Source: a bacterium (GTDB lineage: Bacteria > Bacillota_I > Bacilli_A > RFN20 > CAG-826). From it: 13,573 nt of DNA. The translations under genes were made by a program, and so were the position numbers. The notes under the pieces are model-generated. The model was not told where the DNA came from, made no database searches, and saw only the letters and a program-made list of their open reading frames with translations. Shown piece after piece: positions 1-7,602 of the stretch (position 1 is the stretch's first letter; every line of letters begins with the position of its first letter). The DNA lies in contig SFUB01000031.1 of the NCBI GenBank assembly GCA_004561785.1, positions 1 to 13,573 of the forward strand, in the 5' to 3' direction.

Positions 1-2610
1 ATTGATTATTTCTCGCCCGAACTCGTCTACGTTACGAACAAGGAAACCTTTGACTCTGCGACGAAGCAGCTGGTGACCAATGCGTTCAATTATTACCAAG
101 AGACTTTCTTGAAGGGACAGAACCTTTCGCATCTCAGCCAATACATGCCTCTTGAGCAAGCAATCAAAGAACAAAGCAAACTCGTGATGGCGACGGGCTT
201 CGCGAATGGCTATGACGACCATTCCTTCTTGGTTCACTCGATCAACGTGCCTTCTCGTAACATCGCCAACATCGTTCCCCTCATCCGGAATTACCTGTCC
301 ATCGGCGACAAGGTCGTGATTTCCCTTAATGAGGAACATCAAAGGTCAACGATCCTTTCCTTTTTGAAAGACTCCACTTTGGGATACGAAGAGCTTGAGG
401 GCCTCGAGCTTCCAGAAGGGAATCTTGGCATCACGAAAGCCGCGATTTCCGAGGGCTTCGAGATCCCTTCTTTGAAAGTCGCTTATTTGACGTCCAATGA
501 GCTTTTCGGCCATCGGACGGTGAACACCCGTTTCACTTCCCGCTTTAAAAACGCGCAGGTTTTGCGCAGTTACGAAGACTTGAGACCCGGGGATTACGTC
601 GTTCACGAATATAACGGCATTGGCCAGTTTCTTGGTGTTAAAACCCTGGAAGTGGAAGGAGTCCACAGGGATTTCCTTCATGTCGCTTACGCTGGGAACG
701 AGTTCCTTTACGTCCCTCTAGAGCAGTTCCGGCTGGTCAGAAAATATGCGGGCAGAGAGGGCGCGGCGCCAAAACTCAGTCACCTTTCCAGCGGCGAATG
801 GGCGAAGAGAAAAGAGAAGATTCAAAAGAGAATCAACGAGCTCGCCGATCGCCTGATCGCCCTTTATGGCGCCCGGGCCAAACTCCGGGGGTATTCTTTT
901 CCGCCGGACGATGAACTCCAAAAGCAATTCGAAGGGGAGTTCCCTTATGAACTGACCCCGGATCAACAGCAGGCCGTTGATGATACGAAGGCTGATATGG
1001 AAAAGCCCGAAATCATGGATCGTCTCATCTGCGGAGACGTTGGGTTCGGCAAGACGGAAATCGCCTTCCGCGCGGCCTTCAAAGCCATCGACGCCGGGAA
1101 GCAAGTCGCGATGCTTGTGCCCACCACCTTGCTTGCTAGGCAGCATTTTGAAGTCGCCCAAAGGCGCTTCGCCTCTTTTGGGATTCGGCTGGGCCTTCTT
1201 TCTCGCTTAGTGCCCGCGGAAAAACAAAAACAGACTATCGGGGAACTCGCGGAAGGAAAGATTGATATGGTCATCGGCACCCATCGACTTCTTTCCAAGA
1301 GCATCGAATACAAGAACCTCGGTTTACTGATCATCGATGAGGAACAACGCTTCGGCGTGGAGCAAAAAGAAAAGATAAAAGAACTTAAAAAAGACGTAGA
1401 TGTCCTTACTCTTTCCGCAACCCCGATCCCCCGGACTCTCCAGATGTCGTTGGTGGGGATTCGCCCGATTTCGGAGATCAACACCGCTCCGCCGACCCGC
1501 ATGCCGATTCAAACCTATGTCACCCCCTTCAAGCAGAATGTTGCGGATGAGCTCGTCGAAAAGGAACTGGCCCGTGGAGGCCAAGTCTTTTACGTCCACA
1601 ATAACGTGGAGACTATCTACAACACGGCGGTCAAGATGGAGCAAAGGATCCCTTCGGCCAAAATCGGGGTCGTCCATGGGCAAATGGACCGTGAGGAATC
1701 CGAAGGCGTCATGGAACGCTTCTACGATGGCGAGATCAACGTTCTGGTCTGCACCTCCATCGTGGAAAACGGGATCGACGTTCCGAACGCGAATCTGATC
1801 ATCGTCGAAGATGCGGACCGTTTTGGGCTCGCCCAGCTTTATCAAATCAAAGGAAGAGTTGGCCGAGGCAATCGGATCGCCTACGCCTATTTGATGTACA
1901 AGCCGCAGAAAAGCATGAACGAAGACGCCCAAAAACGCCTGAAAGCCATTCAGGAGTTCACGGAGCTCGGCAGCGGGTACAAGATCGCCCAACGGGATCT
2001 CATGATCCGCGGGGCCGGCGATATCCTCGGCCCGGAGCAGGCGGGTTTCATCGATTCGGTCGGATTGGATCTCTATTTGAAGATGCTGAACGAAGCGGTG
2101 GAGGAGAAGTCCAAAGGGGTCAAACCAAAAGAGCGGACCCCGAGGAAGCTTTTCAACATCGACGCTTATATTCCGAAGCGATACGCCGATGACGCGGACA
2201 AGATCGAGCTGTATCAGGAACTTGATGACATCGAGACCAAAGAGGCCTTGGACGAATACGTCAAAAAAGTTAAAGACATCTACGGCAAATTGCCACAGGA
2301 AGTGGCTCTTTTAATCCAAAAGAAGCGGATTGACATCCTTTTGTCCTACCCGGAATTCGCCTCCATCACCGAGAATCAGAACCAGGTCAGCGTTTTCCTG
2401 TCGAACTCCTTTTCTTCCAAGGATGGGATGGGGTACGAACTCTTCAATACCCTGAATGGATATTTGGAGATTTTCCGGATGTCTTTTTTAAACCGCCAAC
2501 TCCGTCTGATTCTGACGAAGCGGGATTGCTGGATCGATGATCTGGAGAAGATTCTCCGCCTTGTGCACCAACTTGCGGTGAAACATGGAATTTCGAACGA
2601 ATCCCTTTAG
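1..2610 (+). CDS. mfd: Transcription-repair coupling factor Mfd, C-terminal part (5' end outside window)
   Basis: Mfd is a DNA translocase that displaces RNA polymerase stalled at lesions and recruits UvrA. The frame is open from base 1, so the 869 residues seen are the C-terminal three quarters of a protein usually near 1150. In window numbering, the end of the N-terminal module reads through about residue 180. The CarD-like RNA polymerase-interacting domain begins near residue 198 (DYVVHEYNGIGQF). The superfamily 2 helicase core has Walker A GDVGFGKTE (345-353), the DEEQ box (446-449) with the following SATPIPRT motif, and motif VI QIKGRVGRG (615-623). The translocation-in-RecG motif follows (around 655-690, with RDLMIRGAGDILG). 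The remainder is the C-terminal D7 region. No frameshift is seen. It ends in TAG, 23 bases before rqcP. A start at GTG 73 would be internal and is not the real start. Confidence 0.97.
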   Translation: MDYFSPELVYVTNKETFDSATKQLVTNAFNYYQETFLKGQNLSHLSQYMPLEQAIKEQSKLVMATGFANGYDDHSFLVHSINVPSRNIANIVPLIRNYLSIGDKVVISLNEEHQRSTILSFLKDSTLGYEELEGLELPEGNLGITKAAISEGFEIPSLKVAYLTSNELFGHRTVNTRFTSRFKNAQVLRSYEDLRPGDYVVHEYNGIGQFLGVKTLEVEGVHRDFLHVAYAGNEFLYVPLEQFRLVRKYAGREGAAPKLSHLSSGEWAKRKEKIQKRINELADRLIALYGARAKLRGYSFPPDDELQKQFEGEFPYELTPDQQQAVDDTKADMEKPEIMDRLICGDVGFGKTEIAFRAAFKAIDAGKQVAMLVPTTLLARQHFEVAQRRFASFGIRLGLLSRLVPAEKQKQTIGELAEGKIDMVIGTHRLLSKSIEYKNLGLLIIDEEQRFGVEQKEKIKELKKDVDVLTLSATPIPRTLQMSLVGIRPISEINTAPPTRMPIQTYVTPFKQNVADELVEKELARGGQVFYVHNNVETIYNTAVKMEQRIPSAKIGVVHGQMDREESEGVMERFYDGEINVLVCTSIVENGIDVPNANLIIVEDADRFGLAQLYQIKGRVGRGNRIAYAYLMYKPQKSMNEDAQKRLKAIQEFTELGSGYKIAQRDLMIRGAGDILGPEQAGFIDSVGLDLYLKMLNEAVEEKSKGVKPKERTPRKLFNIDAYIPKRYADDADKIELYQELDDIETKEALDEYVKKVKDIYGKLPQEVALLIQKKRIDILLSYPEFASITENQNQVSVFLSNSFSSKDGMGYELFNTLNGYLEIFRMSFLNRQLRLILTKRDCWIDDLEKILRLVHQLAVKHGISNESL

Positions 2611-2633
2611 GGATTTGTGGTACGATTGGTCCT

Positions 2634-2909
2634 GTGAGAATCGATAAGTTTCTAAAGGTTTCCCGCCTTATCCTGCGCAGGGAGGTCGCCAAGCAACTCT
2701 GCGAGGACGGAGACGTCATGATCAACGGGAAAGCGGCCAAGCCTTCCAGCGAAGTGAACCCTGGCGATACCTTGGTTCTGCGCTTGGGACGGAAGCGGCT
2801 TACCGCCCTCGTCAAGGAAATCCGCCCCTACGCTTCGAAGGCCGATGCCTCGAAACTCTACGAAATCACCCAAGACGATACCGTCGTCCAGGAGGAAGCC
2901 CATGATTGA
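2634..2909 (+). CDS. rqcP: S4-domain RNA-binding protein, RqcP/YabO (Hsp15-like) family
   Basis: This 91-residue basic protein is essentially one S4 domain: MRIDKFLKVSRLILRRE, then VAKQLCEDGDVMINGKAAKPS and a VNPGDTLVLRLG strand region. This matches RqcP (YabO) of Bacillus and the Hsp15 family. From family knowledge, RqcP binds obstructed 50S-tRNA-nascent chain complexes and works with RqcH to add C-terminal alanine tails. Its place between mfd and tilS/ftsH matches the yabO position in Bacillota, which favours RqcP over other S4 proteins. The start is GTG 2634; no usable Shine-Dalgarno precedes it. Translation could follow reinitiation from the mfd stop 23 bases upstream, or a leaderless transcript. 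The stop overlaps the tilS start by 8 bases, suggesting coupled translation. rqcH is not in the window. Confidence 0.88.
   Translation: MRIDKFLKVSRLILRREVAKQLCEDGDVMINGKAAKPSSEVNPGDTLVLRLGRKRLTALVKEIRPYASKADASKLYEITQDDTVVQEEAHD
2890..2896 (+). promoter_or_regulatory. Shine-Dalgarno of tilS
   Basis: AGGAGGA lies inside the 3' end of rqcP, with 6 bases before ATG 2902. It fixes the tilS start at this ATG rather than at an in-frame ATG at 2845, which would lie deep inside rqcP and add 19 residues unlike any TilS N-terminus. Confidence 0.8.
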
Positions 2910-4161
2910 TTTCAAATTTGACCCCAATGCAACTTACATCGCCTCCGTCAGCTTCGGCTCAGACTCCATGGCCATGCTCGACATGCTTTTGAAGCAGGGC
3001 ATCCGCCCGGTCGTGGCCGCGATCGACTACCACAAATTCGATTTCTCAACCGAAGACATGAGACGGCTTGGGGAATACTGCAAAGCAAAAGGCCTTACCT
3101 ATCGTCTTTTGGACTCCCACGATCTTCCCCAAAATGAGCAGATGCACATCGGGGATTCCTTCCACGATTGGGCGAGGAAACTCCGCTACTCGTGGTATAA
3201 GAAACTCTATGTTGAATACAACGCTTCGGCCCTCTTCCTCGCCCATGAGCAAGATGACCTTCTGGAGGCTTATTTGAAGGCCAAGGAGAGAAAAGAGACG
3301 ACCGTGAACCTCGGAATGAGCAAAATATCGACTCAAGACGGCATGCTTCTTGTCCGCCCGCTGCTGGATTTTTCCAAGCAGGATCTCCTTGAATATGACA
3401 TTGAGAACAACGTGCCCTTCAACCCCGGGACTGAATCCGCCCTCGACAAGACCACTCGTTCCGCCATCCGGAAGGACAAGATCTCCAAAATGAACGAGAT
3501 CGATCGTGAAAACCTCCTGAACCAACTCAAAGAAGAGGCCAATGAAACCCTCGGACTCATCCGCTCCATTGAGACCATCAAGAACGACGAGGAGGAATCC
3601 GGCGAGCTTGAGATCCGCCCCCTCATCGCCTTGACGAAGGATGATTTCGCTTCCACGTTGGTCCACTTCGTCCAAAAGGTCCCCTCAATCCTTCTCTCCC
3701 CCGACGATTTTGAGAAAATCCGCGCCTTTTGCCTGAATGACCAAACCAATGGCTCCTATCCCTTGAAAGACGGCTTTGCCTTGGTGAAGGATTACGATGT
3801 TTTGACGCTTGAGAAGGACGTTAATACCATTCGCTATTCCTATGTGCTGGAGACCCCTGGGAAACTGGATACCCCAGAGTTCTCCTTGGACTTCTCTTCC
3901 GGAGCGCTCGACCGCGGGATCTCCCCCAGCGATTACCCTTTGACCATCCGCAACGCCGTTCAGTCCGACGGGGTCAAAATCCATGGCTACGTGGAACCCG
4001 TCCGCAAGCTCTATTCCCTGTGGAACATGCCCATTGAACTTAGAGAGACATGGCCCATCTTCCTGAACTCCTCCGGCAAGATCATCTACGTGCCTCGTTA
4101 CCGCAGGAACTTTCAGGAATACCACACCTCTCTCCTTAAGATTAAAATGGGGATCCATTGA
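2902..4161 (+). CDS. tilS: tRNA(Ile)-lysidine synthetase TilS (divergent)
   Basis: TilS uses ATP and lysine to convert C34 of the CAU anticodon of tRNA-Ile2 to lysidine, so that it reads AUA and is charged with Ile. The protein is 419 residues, within the family range. The N-terminal PP-loop ATP-pyrophosphatase motif is SFGSDS (17-22), where most TilS have SGGxDS. A second family motif is AHEQDDLLEAYL (114-125), in place of the common HHxDDQxET. A VRPLLDFSKQDLLEY segment follows. The usual DpSN...R..iR element is only recognisable as TESALDKTTRSAIRKDKI. The last 70 residues, with RKLYSLWNMPIELRETWPIF and an IIYVPRYRRNF segment, match the TilS C-terminal domain. It overlaps rqcP by 8 bases and ends in TGA. 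No hprT follows before ftsH, unlike Bacillus. The call rests on motif order, the C-terminal domain and context. Confidence 0.9.
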   Translation: MIDFKFDPNATYIASVSFGSDSMAMLDMLLKQGIRPVVAAIDYHKFDFSTEDMRRLGEYCKAKGLTYRLLDSHDLPQNEQMHIGDSFHDWARKLRYSWYKKLYVEYNASALFLAHEQDDLLEAYLKAKERKETTVNLGMSKISTQDGMLLVRPLLDFSKQDLLEYDIENNVPFNPGTESALDKTTRSAIRKDKISKMNEIDRENLLNQLKEEANETLGLIRSIETIKNDEEESGELEIRPLIALTKDDFASTLVHFVQKVPSILLSPDDFEKIRAFCLNDQTNGSYPLKDGFALVKDYDVLTLEKDVNTIRYSYVLETPGKLDTPEFSLDFSSGALDRGISPSDYPLTIRNAVQSDGVKIHGYVEPVRKLYSLWNMPIELRETWPIFLNSSGKIIYVPRYRRNFQEYHTSLLKIKMGIH

Positions 4162-4207
4162 CGATTGCCGGCCCCGAGATTTGCGTTATTCTTGCAATAA
4201 TTCGTGT

Positions 4208-4217
4208 TTGCTATAAA
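4208..4217 (+). promoter_or_regulatory. Candidate extended -10 promoter of ftsH
   Basis: TG-C-TATAAA at 4209-4217 is a good extended -10 element. No convincing -35 is present at 16-18 bases (TTCTTG at 4189 is poor), which extended -10 promoters tolerate. Transcription would start near 4224, giving a leader of about 60 bases before ATG 4284. The surrounding bases are distinctly AT-rich compared with the flanking genes, which supports a promoter here. Confidence 0.5.
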
Positions 4218-4223
4218 TTACCC

Positions 4224-4238
4224 TTCAGCCCGGCTGAA
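4224..4238 (+). repeat. Odd-centred 15-bp palindrome at predicted ftsH mRNA 5' end
   Basis: TTCAGCC-C-GGCTGAA is a perfect 7-bp inverted repeat about a single central base. It sits where the transcript from the upstream extended -10 would begin. It could be an operator, or a 5'-terminal hairpin (6-bp stem, three-base loop) that stabilises the mRNA. It has no T-run after it, so it is not a terminator. Confidence 0.5.
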
Positions 4239-4283
4239 AAGCTGCGCTTCCTGGCTTTGTAAGGAAGAGAAAGGAAGAACGTT

Positions 4284-6395
4284 ATGAATGATGGAAATGC
4301 ACCGCGCAAAAGAAGCGTATTCTCCTATATCCTGCCCTACCTGCTGATGGCGGCCACCATCGGCGTGTTCGTGTGGCTTATCGTCTCCCAATTCAGCGGA
4401 GGCGGCGAGACTTGGTCCGTCTCCGACATTGACCGGAACATCGGTTACGTCCTCAATGACGAAGGCACGGAATACAAACAGTACGACGTGACCTCCTATT
4501 CCCAGGCCGACAAGAAAATCATCAGCGCCAACGCCTCCCAGAATTACCGCGCCGTCACCGTGAGCGGCACTTATCTCAAGAACAACAACCTCTATCGCTA
4601 CTCGGTCGTGATTGGCCAAGCCGAATGGGAAGAGGCCTTCGAAGCCTCCGGCGTCAAGCACGCCTCTTACCACGACGTGTTCTTCACCGCAGTGGAAATG
4701 GCCAAAAGCTGGGTCCAGGCCAACGGCTACGAGAACAAGCTTATCCCGACCTTCTCCAACACGGACGCCTTTCAGGTTTCCTGGTGGGACTCTTGGGGCC
4801 CGACCCTGATTTCGACGGGCATCATCCTCCTCATCGGCATCCTTTTCTTCAGCCGCATCAACGGCTCGATCAACGGGGCCAACAACCAGGCGATGTCCTT
4901 CAATAAGTCCCCAGCCCGCCGGGCGGACAACACCAAGGTCCGCTTCGACGACGTCGCCGGATGCGATGCCGAGAAAGCCGAGATGGTCGAGCTCGTCGCC
5001 TACCTCAAAGACCCTAAGAAATATTCGCAATTCGGCGCCCGTTTGCCTAAGGGCGTCCTCCTCATCGGCCCTCCGGGCACCGGTAAGACCTTGCTTGCCA
5101 AGGCCGTCGCGGGAGAAGCGGGGGTCCCCTTCTATTCGATCTCCGGCTCGGACTTCGTGGAAATGTATGTCGGCGTAGGCGCCGGCCGCGTCCGCGACTT
5201 GTTCAAAAAAGCCAAACAAAGCGCACCCTGCTTGATCTTCATCGACGAAATCGACGCCGTCGGCCGCCAACGCGGGGCCGGCTTAGGCGGAGGCAACGAC
5301 GAGCGTGAGCAGACCCTCAACCAGCTGCTGGTCGAGATGGATGGCTTCGAAGCCAACTCGGGCATCCTCGTCATCGCCGCGACCAACCGCGACGACGTCC
5401 TCGACCCGGCTTTGCGCCGCGCCGGGCGTTTCGACCGCACCATCACCGTTTCCTTGCCGGACGCCGCTGGGCGCGAGGCCATCCTCAAAGTCCATGCGCG
5501 CAACAAGAAGCTTGCCCCCGGCATCGACTTCCACGCTTTGTCCAAGAGGACCGTCGGGTTCTCCGGCGCAGACTTGGATAACGTCTTGAACGAAGCGGCC
5601 ATCTTGGCCGTCCGCGAAGGCAAATCCGAGATTGAGATGTCGGATATCGACGAAGCCATCGATCGCCGCATCTCCGGCCCGGCCAGAGCCTCCAAAGGCA
5701 TGTCGGACCACGAAAGGCGCGAAGTGGCTTATCATGAAGCCGGGCACGCCGTCATTGGGATCAACCTTCCTTACTCCGACAAAGTCCAGAAAATCACCAT
5801 CATCCCGCGCGGGAACACCGGCGGCCATGTTCTTATGACCCCGGAAGACGATCGCTTCTTGCTCACCAAAAACGAGATGATCGCCCGCATCACCGGGTTG
5901 CTCGGCGGGCGCGCTTCGGAAGAGATCTTCTTCGGCGACGTCACCACCGGCGCGAGCAACGACATCCAAGAAGCCACTCGCTTGGCCCGCTCCATGGTCA
6001 CCGAGTACGGCATGTCCGAACTCGGCCCCATCCAGTACGAAAGGGATACGGGGTCGGTGTTCTTGGGCAGGGATTATGCTTCCACCCAGAAGAATTTCTC
6101 CACCCAAGTCGCCTATGAGATTGACAAAGCGGTCCGCGAGATCATCGAAACCGCCTATAAGCGCGCGCATGACCTCTTGATCGAGCATAAGGACGAGGTG
6201 ATCAAAATCGCCGAGACCTTACTTGAGAAAGAGACCATCACGGCCGAAGAAATCGATGGGCTTCTAGGCAAAGTCCCCGCCGCCGAGGAAAAAGCCCCGG
6301 AGGCGAAGGAAGAACCTAAGCCCGAGGAAAAGCCGGCCGAGGAAGCTAAGCCAGCCGATCCGAAAACCTCCGACGACAAGCCGGAAGACAAGTAA
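4284..6395 (+). CDS. ftsH: ATP-dependent zinc metalloprotease FtsH
   Basis: FtsH is a membrane-anchored hexameric AAA+ protease that degrades misassembled membrane proteins and short-lived regulators. The protein is 703 residues. A first membrane segment lies near residues 14-36, then an extracytoplasmic domain (about 38-172) and a second membrane segment (174-193). The AAA module has Walker A GPPGTGKT (262-269), Walker B LIFIDEID (D321, E322) and the second region of homology ATNRDDVLDPALRRAGRFDR. The peptidase has HEAGH (H484, E485, H488) and third zinc ligand D560 in TTGASNDIQEAT. All catalytic residues are intact. An unusual 40-residue Glu/Lys/Pro/Ala-rich tail (664-703) ends the protein. 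ATG 4284 follows AAGGAAG at 4271-4277 with 6 bases between. It probably has its own promoter upstream and ends just before a hairpin terminator. Confidence 0.98.
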   Translation: MNDGNAPRKRSVFSYILPYLLMAATIGVFVWLIVSQFSGGGETWSVSDIDRNIGYVLNDEGTEYKQYDVTSYSQADKKIISANASQNYRAVTVSGTYLKNNNLYRYSVVIGQAEWEEAFEASGVKHASYHDVFFTAVEMAKSWVQANGYENKLIPTFSNTDAFQVSWWDSWGPTLISTGIILLIGILFFSRINGSINGANNQAMSFNKSPARRADNTKVRFDDVAGCDAEKAEMVELVAYLKDPKKYSQFGARLPKGVLLIGPPGTGKTLLAKAVAGEAGVPFYSISGSDFVEMYVGVGAGRVRDLFKKAKQSAPCLIFIDEIDAVGRQRGAGLGGGNDEREQTLNQLLVEMDGFEANSGILVIAATNRDDVLDPALRRAGRFDRTITVSLPDAAGREAILKVHARNKKLAPGIDFHALSKRTVGFSGADLDNVLNEAAILAVREGKSEIEMSDIDEAIDRRISGPARASKGMSDHERREVAYHEAGHAVIGINLPYSDKVQKITIIPRGNTGGHVLMTPEDDRFLLTKNEMIARITGLLGGRASEEIFFGDVTTGASNDIQEATRLARSMVTEYGMSELGPIQYERDTGSVFLGRDYASTQKNFSTQVAYEIDKAVREIIETAYKRAHDLLIEHKDEVIKIAETLLEKETITAEEIDGLLGKVPAAEEKAPEAKEEPKPEEKPAEEAKPADPKTSDDKPEDK

Positions 6396-6401
6396 GCCAC
6401 G

Positions 6402-6430
6402 GCGCCAAGGGAGACCTTGGCGCTTTGCTT
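6402..6430 (+). terminator. Rho-independent terminator after ftsH
   Basis: A perfect 9-bp stem, GCGCCAAGG (6402-6410) and CCTTGGCGC (6415-6423), closes on a GAGA tetraloop and is followed by TTTGCTT. It lies 7 bases after the ftsH stop. The T-tract is interrupted, so some read-through into dus is likely. Confidence 0.75.
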
Positions 6431-6454
6431 TCCGCCCCAAACGAAGAAACCTAT

Positions 6455-7429
6455 ATGAAAATCGGAAACATCGACATCCCCGGAAAAGTCGTCCTCGGCC
6501 CCATGGCCGGGATCACCACTCTCGCCTATCGCGAGTTCATGAAACCCTTTGGGGTAGGCCTTTCCTATACCGAGATGGTCTCCGATTGCGGATTGGATTA
6601 CAAAAACAAACGCACGTACGAATATCTCCAGACCTCTCCTGCGGATTCCCCCGTCGGGATCCAACTCTTCGGGTTCTCCTTGGAGCACACGGTTCCGGCG
6701 ATCAAGATCTGCGAGCAGCACGGAGGCTATGACATTCTGGACATCAATCTCGGATGCCCCGTGACCAAGGTCGTCAAAACCGGGGCGGGCTCGTCGTGGC
6801 TCAAAGACCCCGACTCCTTATATCAATATATGAAAGGGGTGGTGGAGGCCTCCAGCAAACCCGTCACGGCCAAGATTCGCTTGGGATGGGATGAGAAGTC
6901 GATCAACGTATTTGAAGTTGCGAAGAAGCTTCAACAGGCGGGGGTGGCCGCCATCACGGTTCATTGCCGCACCCGCTCCCAAGGTTATTCCGGGGCGGCG
7001 GATTATCAGGCGATCGCCGGTTTAAAAGAGACCTTGTCGATCCCCCTCATCGTCTCCGGCGACATCTTCACCCCGGAGAAAGCTCTGGAGGCCGTAAGCA
7101 TCACCCACGCCGACGCAGTCATGGTGGCTCGAGGCGGAGTAGGGCATCCGTATCTAGTCACTCAGATCAACGAATATTTAAACACGGGAATCCTGCTTCC
7201 GAATCCGGACGTGGTGACCCAGGCGGAATACGCTTTGGATTTTGGGGAACGGCTCATCAAACTGAAAGGCGAGGATACCGGAGTCAAAGAGCTTCGCGGC
7301 ATCCTGCCCCATTTCTTCTCGGGCTTCCCCGGATACAAGAAGCTTCGGAATGAAATCGCGATGAACATCAAGACGGAAGAGGATGTCCGCCGCCTGTGCG
7401 GGGGAGTCATCCTCCGCGGGGGATGCTGA
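6455..7429 (+). CDS. dusB: tRNA-dihydrouridine synthase, DusB type
   Basis: Dus enzymes are FMN-dependent and use NADPH to reduce specific uridines of tRNA to dihydrouridine. The 324-residue protein has the family length. The N-terminal FMN-binding strand reads IPGKVVLGPMAGITTLAYRE. The catalytic cysteine is C101 in NLGCPVTKV, followed by KTGAGSSWL. The FMN-phosphate region is TVHCRTRSQGYSGAADY (H170, R172), and the second phosphate motif is VARGGVGHP (R226), a small change from the usual GRaa.GnP. ATG 6455 was chosen because it gives the standard short N-terminus (MKIGNIDIPGKVV). The upstream in-frame TTG at 6425 lies within the tail of the ftsH terminator. Only a weak GAAG-type ribosome site precedes it. 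In Bacilli a dus gene often lies downstream of ftsH, matching this placement. The exact DusB subclass rests on resemblance. Confidence 0.93.
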   Translation: MKIGNIDIPGKVVLGPMAGITTLAYREFMKPFGVGLSYTEMVSDCGLDYKNKRTYEYLQTSPADSPVGIQLFGFSLEHTVPAIKICEQHGGYDILDINLGCPVTKVVKTGAGSSWLKDPDSLYQYMKGVVEASSKPVTAKIRLGWDEKSINVFEVAKKLQQAGVAAITVHCRTRSQGYSGAADYQAIAGLKETLSIPLIVSGDIFTPEKALEAVSITHADAVMVARGGVGHPYLVTQINEYLNTGILLPNPDVVTQAEYALDFGERLIKLKGEDTGVKELRGILPHFFSGFPGYKKLRNEIAMNIKTEEDVRRLCGGVILRGGC

Positions 7430-7544
7430 GGCCTTCCGAACCCGAAAAATAGCCTTGCCTTGCGGTTTTCCCATCAGAAACCGATGGATTTTACTTGGCT
7501 TCATCGCAAAAGAATTCATGGGCCAAAGAAGTCTCGTTTGCCTA

Positions 7545-7572
7545 TTGACTGAGCCTCTTTTTCGTAGAGAAT
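7545..7572 (+). promoter_or_regulatory. Candidate sigma-A promoter of the marR-ABC operon
   Basis: TTGACT at 7545-7550 matches the -35 consensus in five of six positions. After a 16-base spacer, GAGAAT (7567-7572) matches four of six of the -10, including its last three bases. Transcription would start near 7579, about 24 bases before the marR ATG. MarR genes are commonly autoregulated, so an operator would be expected to overlap this site; see the separate observation on CTATT/AATAG. Confidence 0.5.
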
Positions 7573-7587
7573 AGTTCGGTGCCTAAC

Positions 7588-7595
7588 AAAGGAGG
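7588..7595 (+). promoter_or_regulatory. Strong Shine-Dalgarno of marR
   Basis: AAAGGAGG is a full-strength site with 7 bases to ATG 7603. It decides the start: an in-frame GTG at 7579 would place the site inside the coding sequence. Confidence 0.88.
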
Positions 7596-7602
7596 ATACA
7601 TT

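Larger units (their letters stand above)
7430..7602. other. Regulatory gap between dus and marR
   Basis: This 173-base gap has no credible gene. Its first part holds a weak hairpin, CCATC (7471-7475) with GATGG (7483-7487), followed by ATTTTACTT, which may be a poor terminator for dus. The second half holds the marR promoter candidate, possible operator half-sites and a strong ribosome binding site. Confidence 0.6.

Noticed and set aside
2845..2901. TilS start 19 codons upstream
   Set aside because: It would lie within rqcP, and the added residues do not resemble a TilS N-terminus. ATG 2902 has a proper ribosome site.
7383..7574. 63-codon frame across the dus end and the marR promoter
   Set aside because: It begins inside dus in another frame, has no ribosome site and runs through the -35/-10 region of marR.
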